6,815 nt of DNA from positions 1 to 6,815 of the forward strand of contig CAMWRB010000066.1 of the NCBI GenBank assembly GCA_947176545.1, read 5' to 3'. Below, in pieces: positions 1-5,185 of this stretch. The translations under genes were made by a program, and so were the position numbers. The notes under the pieces are model-generated. The model ran no database searches. It worked only from the letters and a program-made list of their open reading frames with translations, and was not told where the DNA came from. The DNA comes from an uncultured Porphyromonadaceae bacterium. Lineage in GTDB: Bacteria; Bacteroidota; Bacteroidia; Bacteroidales; Muribaculaceae. Within the stretch, counting starts at the first letter, position 1, and each line of letters starts with the position of its first letter.

Positions 1-215
1 GTGTAAACGGTCTCTGGGGTCTTATAATGCTTTTGCCGACAATGGGACTTATGTTCCGCAGACTTCACGACAGCGGCCACAGCGGTTGGAACTGGTGCTG
101 GAGTTTCCTACCCGTCATCGGCACAATCATTTTGTTGGTATATCTCTGTCAGCCCAGTGTGCCCGGTGAGAACAAGTATGGTCCCGTGCCCAATGAAATA
201 AAAGACCAATTCTAA
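1..215 (+). CDS. DUF805 family membrane protein, 3' part only
   Basis: This is the C-terminal end (70 complete codons, read from base 3) of a small inner-membrane protein of the DUF805 family, whose biochemical role is unknown. The frame stays open to the left edge, so the true start lies outside the window; the ATG at 27 is internal. Family hallmarks are visible: the RRLHDSGHSGW motif, followed by a hydrophobic segment (FLPVIGTIILLVYLC) and the terminal block GENKYGPVPN, matching the usual GeNrYGpdP ending. The gene ends 11 bases before argS with no terminator between, so the two are probably co-transcribed. The family assignment is firm; no function can be given. Confidence 0.88.
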   Translation, partial: VNGLWGLIMLLPTMGLMFRRLHDSGHSGWNWCWSFLPVIGTIILLVYLCQPSVPGENKYGPVPNEIKDQF

Positions 216-226
216 AGTAGTAAAAA

Positions 227-2005
227 ATGAGTATTGAAGATATCATCGCCAACGGTGTCGTCGAGGCGGTCGAGGCGCTTTACGGACTCAAAACTGAAGC
301 CGGCACTGTGCAGATTCAACAGACACGCAAGGAGTTTGAGGGAAATCTGACAGTCGTGGTCTTCCCCTATCTAAAGGCTTCACACAAGTCTCCGGATGCC
401 ACTGCTGCGGAGATTGGCGAATGGCTCAAGGCCAACATTGAGGCTGTTGCAGGATACAATGCCGTAAAAGGTTTTCTCAATCTCAGTGTCTCACCCCGCT
501 TCTGGCTGTCACAGCTTCATTCTATTGCCGAGGATGCAGACTTCGGCATCAGACCTGTCACAGACAACAGCGAACTGGTGATGGTGGAATATTCGTCGCC
601 CAACACCAACAAGCCGTTGCACCTGGGCCACGTACGCAACAATCTGTTAGGATATTCCCTCTCCAGGATTCTGGAGGCCAACGGCAAGCGCGTCGTCAAG
701 ACAAATATTGTCAATGACCGCGGCATACACATCTGCAAGTCAATGCTTGCATGGCAGAAGTGGGGCAATGGTGCTACCCCTGAGTCTTCAGGCAAGAAGG
801 GTGACCACCTGATTGGCGACTTCTATGTGGAGTTTGACAAACACTTCAAGCAGGAGGTCAACGAACTTATGGCTCAGGGTATGAGCAAAGAGGAGGCCGA
901 GGCTAAATCGCCGCTTATGCTTGAAGCCCGCGAGATGTTGCGCCGCTGGGAAGCCAATGACCCCGAAGTGCGTCAGCTGTGGAAGATGATGAACGGATGG
1001 GTATATGACGGTTTTGACGAGACATACCGACGTCTCGGTGTGGGATTTGATAAAATATATTATGAATCCGACACATACCTTGAGGGTAAGGAATTGGTGC
1101 TTGGCGGAATCGAAAAGGGGATGATGTACCGCAAGGAGGATGGCTCGGTTTGGGCCGACCTTACCGCTGACGGGCTCGACCACAAACTGTTGTTACGTTC
1201 GGACGGCACCTCTGTTTACATGACTCAGGACATAGGCACTGCCAAACTGCGTTATCAGGACTATCCTATCGACAAGATGATTTATGTGGTAGGAAATGAG
1301 CAGAATTATCATTTTCAGGTATTGGCTCTGCTGCTGGACCGCCTCGGCTTTAAATGGGGCAAAGACCTCACCCACTTCTCATACGGCATGGTGGAGCTTC
1401 CCGAGGGAAAGATGAAGTCGAGAGAGGGCACAGTTGTTGATGCCGACGACCTTATTGACACCATGATTGCTCAGGCCCGTGAAGCATCGGCTGAGAGATT
1501 TGCCGATATTGACGAAGCAGAAGCCAACGAAATAGCCCGCATGGTCGGTCTCGGTGCACTGAAATACTTCCTGCTGAAGGTAGACCCGCGCAAGAATATG
1601 CTCTTTAACCCGAAGGAGTCCATAGACTTCAACGGAAATACAGGCCCGTTCCTGCAATATACATACGCCCGTATCCGTTCGGTTTGCCGTCGCGCCGCTG
1701 AAGAGCTGGCAACATGCTCCTACGCAGAGGCCGTTCCCAATGATAAGGAGTGTGCCCTGATACAGAAGCTGGCTGACTTCCCGGGTGTAGTGGCCGATGC
1801 AGGACGCAATTACAGTCCGGCAGTCATCGCCAACTACTGCTATGAGCTTGCCAAGGAGTATAATCAGTTCTACCATGACTACTCGATACTGCGCGAGGAG
1901 GATGCCGCCACCCGTTGTCTGCGTCTGAACCTCTCCGCCGTCGTGGCCCGTACTCTGAAATCGGCTACAGCTCTGTTGGGTATGGAGATGCCGGAACGGA
2001 TGTAG
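227..2005 (+). CDS. argS: Arginyl-tRNA synthetase (ArgRS), class I
   Basis: This cytosolic enzyme attaches arginine to tRNA-Arg using ATP. At 592 residues it is full length for a bacterial ArgRS. In order: an N-terminal tRNA-recognition (Add-1 type) domain, about residues 1-105; the class I Rossmann catalytic core with the HIGH-type motif HLGH at 132-135 in the context SSPNTNKPLHLGH; the GNEQNYHFQ segment near 356-364; the KMSK-like loop KMKSR at 395-399; and a helical DALR-type anticodon-binding domain from about 473 (NTGPFLQYTYARIRS) to the end, closing on the typical GMEMPERM. The ATG at 227 is preceded by an A-rich stretch rather than a Shine-Dalgarno sequence, as usual for Bacteroidetes. 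No break or missing motif is seen. It follows the DUF805 gene by 11 bases and is probably transcribed from a promoter further left. Confidence 0.98.
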   Translation: MSIEDIIANGVVEAVEALYGLKTEAGTVQIQQTRKEFEGNLTVVVFPYLKASHKSPDATAAEIGEWLKANIEAVAGYNAVKGFLNLSVSPRFWLSQLHSIAEDADFGIRPVTDNSELVMVEYSSPNTNKPLHLGHVRNNLLGYSLSRILEANGKRVVKTNIVNDRGIHICKSMLAWQKWGNGATPESSGKKGDHLIGDFYVEFDKHFKQEVNELMAQGMSKEEAEAKSPLMLEAREMLRRWEANDPEVRQLWKMMNGWVYDGFDETYRRLGVGFDKIYYESDTYLEGKELVLGGIEKGMMYRKEDGSVWADLTADGLDHKLLLRSDGTSVYMTQDIGTAKLRYQDYPIDKMIYVVGNEQNYHFQVLALLLDRLGFKWGKDLTHFSYGMVELPEGKMKSREGTVVDADDLIDTMIAQAREASAERFADIDEAEANEIARMVGLGALKYFLLKVDPRKNMLFNPKESIDFNGNTGPFLQYTYARIRSVCRRAAEELATCSYAEAVPNDKECALIQKLADFPGVVADAGRNYSPAVIANYCYELAKEYNQFYHDYSILREEDAATRCLRLNLSAVVARTLKSATALLGMEMPERM

Positions 2006-2050
2006 GCTATGACCGGATAACTTCATCTGCTGTCGGAGCAGTATAGGCAT

Positions 2051-2058
2051 AAAATTTG
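2051..2058 (+). promoter_or_regulatory. Possible -7 element for the BI-1 gene (weak)
   Basis: The 122-base gap between argS and the BI-1 gene holds AAAATTTG at 2051-2058, seven of eight matches to the Bacteroidetes -7 consensus TAnnTTTG. No convincing TTTG lies 19-21 bases upstream. An alternative reading uses the TTTG at 2055-2058 as the -33 box, with a poorer -7 near 2076-2083. The AT-rich run 2101-2124 just before the start codon is typical of leaders in this phylum. No strong terminator for argS is visible here; a 5-bp stem at 2027-2041 lacks a T-run. Confidence 0.25.
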
Positions 2059-2127
2059 TTATATATACTGAAGAGTCACTTTCAGACTCCCTTAGTCCGA
2101 CTATAAATTTTTAAATTAATAACCGAT

Positions 2128-2859
2128 ATGAATTACAATCAATTTAACGGCCAGACGCCCCCTCCCTATAACGGAGGCTATCAGACAGGCGCCCTGACAC
2201 GCCAGGTCAATTCCGTAATGACCAAGGTGTATGTGCGTATGTTTATAGGTCTTCTTATCTCGGCATTCTGCGCCTTGGGCGTAGCTTCAAGCCCGTCAAT
2301 GATTCATGCCATCCTCGGCAACCAGCTTGTTTTCTGGGGTATGCTTATCGCAATGCTCGTGATGGCTTTTGTTATCCCGGCTCGTGCGATGTCCATGAGT
2401 TCAACCGCCGTATTCGGTCTGTTCTGCCTTTTCTCGGCGCTGATGGGTGCATACCTCGCCCCAATCTTCCTGGTCTATAAGCTCGGAACGATAACCTCTA
2501 CATTCTTTATCACGGCCGGCACATTCGGTGCTATGTCCGTGTACGGATATTTCACAAAGCGCGACCTCGGCAAGCTGGGGACATACCTGATAATGGCTCT
2601 CTTCGGCCTGATTATCCTCTGTATCGTCAATATCTTTATGAAGAGCACTACGACACAATGGATAATCACCATAGTGGGATTGCTGATATTTGTAGGCCTG
2701 ACCGCCTATGACACACAGTATGTGCGCCGAATATCACAGAGCAATCTTGACCCGGCTGTCAGCGACCGTCTGGCCACACTTGGAGCGATGAATCTCTATC
2801 TTGACTTCATCAATATGTTCCTCTTTATCCTCCGCATCATGGGCGCAAGCCGTGACTGA
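2128..2859 (+). CDS. Bax inhibitor-1 / YccA-YetJ family membrane protein
   Basis: This is a 243-residue integral inner-membrane protein of the BI-1 (TMBIM, UPF0005) family. Bacterial members include YccA, which interacts with FtsH, and YetJ, a pH-sensitive calcium leak channel. A soluble Asn/Pro/Gly/Gln-rich tail (residues 1-25) precedes about seven hydrophobic segments starting near 34, 67, 93, 121, 150, 177 and 219. Family signatures include FGAMSVYGYFTKRDL (133-147), TAYDTQYVRR (192-201) and the last helix MNLYLDFINMFLFILRIMG (221-239). D195 and D226 sit in the motifs that carry the YetJ pH-sensing aspartate pair; this equivalence is by motif, not alignment. It stands alone between argS and a convergent HU gene, and its transcript should end at the hairpins 2866-2942. 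The family is certain; the physiological role in this organism is not. Confidence 0.95.
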   Translation: MNYNQFNGQTPPPYNGGYQTGALTRQVNSVMTKVYVRMFIGLLISAFCALGVASSPSMIHAILGNQLVFWGMLIAMLVMAFVIPARAMSMSSTAVFGLFCLFSALMGAYLAPIFLVYKLGTITSTFFITAGTFGAMSVYGYFTKRDLGKLGTYLIMALFGLIILCIVNIFMKSTTTQWIITIVGLLIFVGLTAYDTQYVRRISQSNLDPAVSDRLATLGAMNLYLDFINMFLFILRIMGASRD

Positions 2860-2865
2860 TACCGA

Positions 2866-2886
2866 GTCCCGGCTTGCAGCCGGGAT
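2866..2886 (+). terminator. GC-rich hairpin after the BI-1 gene
   Basis: The inverted repeat CCCGGC (2868-2873) / GCCGGG (2879-2884) extends to 7 bp with T2867-A2885 and to 8 with a G-T pair, around a TTGCA loop. It starts 6 bases after the BI-1 stop codon. There is no T-run behind it, so on its own it is a weak intrinsic terminator. It may instead protect the mRNA 3' end or act with the larger palindrome that follows. Confidence 0.5.
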
Positions 2887-2890
2887 ATAT

Positions 2891-2942
2891 ACTTATATAA
2901 AAAGTGGAGATACACCGGTGTATCTCCACTTTTTATATAAGT
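2891..2942. terminator. Perfect 52-bp palindrome, bidirectional terminator
   Basis: Bases 2891-2916 are the exact reverse complement of 2917-2942, giving a 52-bp palindrome with no spacer. In RNA this folds into a 24-bp stem with a CCGG tetraloop (2915-2918). A GC-richer inner stem (GTGGAGATACA and its complement) is flanked by AAAAA on one side and TTTTT on the other. Either strand therefore reads as A-tract, stem-loop, U-tract: an intrinsic terminator working both ways. It lies 31 bases after the BI-1 stop and 12 bases after the HU stop, between convergent genes, exactly where a shared terminator is expected. Confidence 0.93.
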
Positions 2943-2954
2943 TGCTGACGTCGA

Positions 2955-3218
2955 TTACTTGCCGAGGTCTGCAGCGGGTTTGAACTTCACGGTCTTGCGC
3001 GCGGGGATTGTGATTTTCTCCTTGGTGCGGGGATTGATACCGGTACGTTCGGGCTTCTCAACGATGCTGAATGTACCGAAGCCGATGAGTTGTACTTTAT
3101 CCTCGTTAGCGAGAGCCTGAGCGATGCTTTCGAGAACTGCATCGAGAGCAGCCTTGGCGGCTACCTTGTTTAAACCTGCCTTAGCGGCGATTTCGTTGGT
3201 AAGGTCTGTCTTGTTCAT
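2955..3218 (-). CDS. HU family DNA-binding protein
   Basis: This is a nucleoid-associated protein of 87 residues, the usual HU/IHF size, that binds DNA as a dimer and bends it with little sequence preference. The helical dimerisation body is residues 1-40 (MNKTDLTNEIAAKAGL onward). The family signature follows as GFGTFSIVEKPERTGINPRT (46-65), with the arm-tip Pro63 that intercalates between base pairs, then the basic strand KEKITIPARKTVKFKP. The ATG at 3216-3218 was chosen because it gives the exact family start. A longer reading from a TTG at 3351-3353 adds 45 unrelated residues and would begin at or before the predicted transcription start. HU versus IHF subunit is not settled, but the sequence is closest in style to HU. 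It is transcribed alone, divergently from the rhomboid operon. Confidence 0.97.
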   Translation of the reverse strand: MNKTDLTNEIAAKAGLNKVAAKAALDAVLESIAQALANEDKVQLIGFGTFSIVEKPERTGINPRTKEKITIPARKTVKFKPAADLGK

Positions 3219-3350
3219 ATTATATAATTTATCTATTGATATTGCATATTCCTTATAGAGGGAATGTTTGGTGACAGCGAGCGACTCAACGGTCACTGAC
3301 AATCGTATCTCAGACTGTAGCCTACAAACTTGAATACGGTGTCTTACATT
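3219..3350 (-). promoter_or_regulatory. Long, possibly structured 5' leader of the HU gene
   Basis: Between the predicted transcription start (about 3351) and the HU ATG lie about 130 bases without a convincing ORF of their own. On the plus-strand numbering, two inverted repeats are visible: GTGAC (3271-3275) with GTCAC (3292-3296), enclosing a short GAG/CTC pair, and ATTCC (3248-3252) with GGAAT (3261-3265). The last 25 bases before the ATG are almost purely A/T, which in this phylum favours ribosome access. A leader of this length on a short nucleoid-protein gene suggests post-transcriptional control, but that is inference. Confidence 0.4.
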
Positions 3351-3357
3351 CAAAAGG

Positions 3358-3388
3358 CAAATATAAATATAAAATCAATGTAACAAAA
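3358..3388 (-). promoter_or_regulatory. HU promoter (Bacteroidetes -33/-7 type)
   Basis: Read on the minus strand, TATATTTG (3365 down to 3358) is a perfect match to the -7 consensus TAnnTTTG and is followed by C. A TTTTG (3388-3384) lies 18 bases upstream as the -33 box; the usual spacing is 19-21, so it is one base short. Transcription should start near 3351-3354. Confidence 0.65.
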
Positions 3389-3390
3389 TA

Positions 3391-3434
3391 TTTTATCGAC
3401 TTTTTTTTGAAATTTACTATTTTTAAGGCATTTT
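3391..3434. other. Phased T-tracts in the HU/rhomboid divergent spacer
   Basis: Tracts TTTT (3391-3394), eight T (3401-3408), AAATTT (3410-3415), TTTTT (3420-3424) and TTTT (3431-3434) have centres 12, 8, 9.5 and 10.5 bases apart, averaging close to one helical turn. Such phasing predicts intrinsic DNA curvature. The stretch sits just upstream of the HU promoter and between it and the rhomboid promoter. Confidence 0.45.
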
Positions 3435-3479
3435 AATATACAAATACAATCCGAACAACGTAAAAAGCCAAAAATTGAG

Positions 3480-3487
3480 TATCTTTG
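3480..3487 (+). promoter_or_regulatory. -7 element of the rhomboid-rhomboid-EEP operon
   Basis: TATCTTTG followed by C is a perfect match to the Bacteroidetes -7 consensus, 57 bases before the first rhomboid ATG. It predicts a start near 3491-3494 and a leader of about 50 bases. The -33 position (about 3457-3460) has no TTTG, so the promoter may be weak or activator-dependent. Confidence 0.6.
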
Positions 3488-3516
3488 CGTTTAGATTACG
3501 AGCTGATTCATATTTG
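3484..3516 (+). promoter_or_regulatory. Alternative overlapping promoter for the rhomboid operon
   Basis: The TTTG at 3484-3487 could also act as a -33 box for CATATTTG at 3509-3516 (seven of eight matches to TAnnTTTG), with a 21-base spacer. That start, near 3520, would give a leader of only about 25 bases. The two promoters would share four bases and compete for polymerase. The sequence alone cannot decide between them. Confidence 0.25.
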
Positions 3517-3544
3517 TTAATGAAGGCTCTCAAATATATACTAT

Positions 3545-4318
3545 ATGAGTGGAAATTCTTTCAGCGGTTTCTTTAGTGACATTCCTCCCGTTACCCGCAA
3601 TCTTATCATCATCAACGTGCTGATATGGCTTGTGGAGGCAGTCATGCCCTCCTTCGGTGCCACTATCATCAACACGCTCGGACTGCATTACGTCACTGCA
3701 AGCAACTTCAATCCGGCGCAGATTATCACATATATGTTTATCCACGATAACCACACGGTGTTTCACGTGCTGTTCAACATGTTCACACTGTGGATGTTCG
3801 GCAGAATTCTGGAACATGTATGGGGCTCAAAACGATACTTTATTTTCTATATGGTCTGCGGTATCGGTGCCGCTGTCGTGCAGGAGGCGGTATGGAGTCT
3901 CTCCTATCAGCAGGAATATATAGACGGTATCGCACAACTGAACGGTGTCACCTCCGGATATATGCGTGAAATTGTCGATAATGCCAAGGCTATGGGCGAT
4001 ACACGGTTTGTCGAGGGGATGGCAGCCTTTAAATCCCAGCTTGTGACAGTAGGTGCTTCAGGTGCTATCTTCGGACTCCTGTTGGGATTTGCCATGGTAT
4101 TCCCGAACATGCCTCTGTACTTCTTCTTCATTCCCGTGCCGGTCAAAGCCAAATGGATGGTTCTCGGTTATGGAGTGGTCGAATTTTTCCTCGGCATAAG
4201 CAATTCAGGTGGCACTGTGGCTCATTTTGCCCACCTCGGCGGTATGCTGTTCGGATTCATATTACTGATGTATTGGCGTAAAAACGGGACACTGCGTGGC
4301 AACAACTTCTATAATTAA
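3545..4318 (+). CDS. Rhomboid family intramembrane serine protease (canonical)
   Basis: This 257-residue inner-membrane protease should cleave substrate transmembrane helices within the bilayer. All core rhomboid features are present: H74xxxN78 in helix 2 (HVLFNMFTLWMFG), catalytic serine S172 in GASG (170-173), and catalytic H230 in HFAHLGG of helix 6. Hydrophobic segments are near 18-33, 72-90, 98-115, 167-186, 203-219 and 223-243, the six-helix basic form. The loop before the active serine (about 118-165) is unusually long, about 45 residues, polar and partly acidic. The ATG at 3545 is the first in-frame start that keeps helix 1 whole. It is the first gene of a three-gene unit and overlaps the next rhomboid gene by 23 bases. 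The protease call is strong; its substrates are unknown. Confidence 0.95.
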   Translation: MSGNSFSGFFSDIPPVTRNLIIINVLIWLVEAVMPSFGATIINTLGLHYVTASNFNPAQIITYMFIHDNHTVFHVLFNMFTLWMFGRILEHVWGSKRYFIFYMVCGIGAAVVQEAVWSLSYQQEYIDGIAQLNGVTSGYMREIVDNAKAMGDTRFVEGMAAFKSQLVTVGASGAIFGLLLGFAMVFPNMPLYFFFIPVPVKAKWMVLGYGVVEFFLGISNSGGTVAHFAHLGGMLFGFILLMYWRKNGTLRGNNFYN

Positions 4319-5156
4319 ATATATCCTGCCACGACCGACCCCGGCTCTCGCTCTGCTGATAACTGTCAATGTCTTAATCTCGCTGCTTATATGGAGCATG
4401 GATGGAATGGCCGGTGGCGGCGGACATCTCGCGACAAGCATATCGCGTCTTCTTACGCTCCCGCCCGCATGGAAATATGTAGCGGAGTGTCCGTGGACGC
4501 TCCTGACATATATGTTCACTCAGATTTCCCCGGCGCATCTGCTCTTCAATATGCTGTGGCTATACTGGTTCGGCACATACCTGCAACATATAATGTCCGG
4601 CATACAGATAGCCGGTGTGTATCTATGCGGTGGAATAGCGGGTGGCGTATTATATATCCTTGCTCATAATTCGCTCTATTATGCCGTCCCTGACTTGACC
4701 GGAGCTTCCGCAGCGGTGATAGCTGTCATCACGGTTGTATCCTGCCGGATGTACCGCACCTCAATCAGGATGCCGTATGTCGGAAACATCAGTATATTAT
4801 GGTTCACGCTTCCGGCATTATTACTCTCATTTGCCGAAAGTAATTCCGGTGAAGGGCTCGCTCTACCCGCACATCTCGGCGGACTGTTGGCGGGATTGGT
4901 TATAGGTTGTCACCACATGGTGAACAGGGAGCGTATTCACACCATCCTGCACCGGCTGCGTATACGGCGGCGTTCACGCCGAGCTCGTGAAATATTTACG
5001 GGAAGTCTCGGCGACAGGTCTATCTCCGCAAGTAGCGGACGTGCCGAAAACCGCGCAAGGCTCGACACTCTTCTCGATAAGATTCACACCTCCGGCTACG
5101 ACTCCCTCTCACCGCGGGAACGAGAAGAGTTGGAGCATCTGTCCCATAATATTTAA
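4296..5156 (+). CDS. Rhomboid family protein with DUF6576-like C-terminal tail
   Basis: This 286-residue protein is a second, divergent rhomboid. It has H81xxxN85 (HLLFNMLWLYWFG), a serine motif GASA (136-139) with S138, and H193 in AHLGG (192-196), so the Ser-His dyad is kept but the glycine after serine is alanine. After the sixth helix (about 189-205) comes a very basic segment (RLRIRRRSRRAR, 220-231), a low-complexity linker, and a helical end LDTLLDKIHTSGYDSLSPRE (256-275) typical of DUF6576, seen in Bacteroidetes rhomboids. By the positive-inside rule this tail is cytosolic. The start is GTG at 4296, inside the first rhomboid gene; an in-frame TGA at 4266 lies upstream and the next ATG would remove helix 1. 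The 23-base overlap suggests translational coupling. It may be an active protease or a regulatory partner. Confidence 0.93.
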   Translation: MATTSIIKYILPRPTPALALLITVNVLISLLIWSMDGMAGGGGHLATSISRLLTLPPAWKYVAECPWTLLTYMFTQISPAHLLFNMLWLYWFGTYLQHIMSGIQIAGVYLCGGIAGGVLYILAHNSLYYAVPDLTGASAAVIAVITVVSCRMYRTSIRMPYVGNISILWFTLPALLLSFAESNSGEGLALPAHLGGLLAGLVIGCHHMVNRERIHTILHRLRIRRRSRRAREIFTGSLGDRSISASSGRAENRARLDTLLDKIHTSGYDSLSPREREELEHLSHNI

Positions 5157-5185
5157 TCTGTTTAATGTATTAGTCATTCTACGAA

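Noticed and set aside
788..1183. A 131-codon minus-strand frame within argS.
   Set aside because: Antisense shadow of the argS catalytic domain, with no promoter and no domain likeness.
2027..2041. Hairpin CTGCT/AGCAG after argS as an argS terminator.
   Set aside because: Only five base pairs with no following T-run; too weak to call.
1379..2050. A 223-codon open frame on the minus strand across the 3' half of argS.
   Set aside because: It is antisense to a full-length, motif-complete ArgRS. Its translation is rich in Cys, His and Gln with no recognisable domain, as expected of a shadow frame.
3219..3353. N-terminal extension of HU by 45 residues from a TTG codon.
   Set aside because: The extension has no likeness to HU, the start would be TTG at or before the predicted transcription start, and the internal ATG at 3218 gives the exact family length and N-terminus.
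3301..3544. Possible phase-variable inverted promoter or small RNA in the HU/rhomboid spacer.
   Set aside because: No pair of inverted repeats flanks a promoter, and no terminator-like hairpin marks an RNA end; the two fixed divergent promoters explain the spacer.
4391..4669. A 92-codon plus-strand frame inside the second rhomboid gene.
   Set aside because: Out-of-frame shadow of a gene with conserved rhomboid motifs; no domain of its own.
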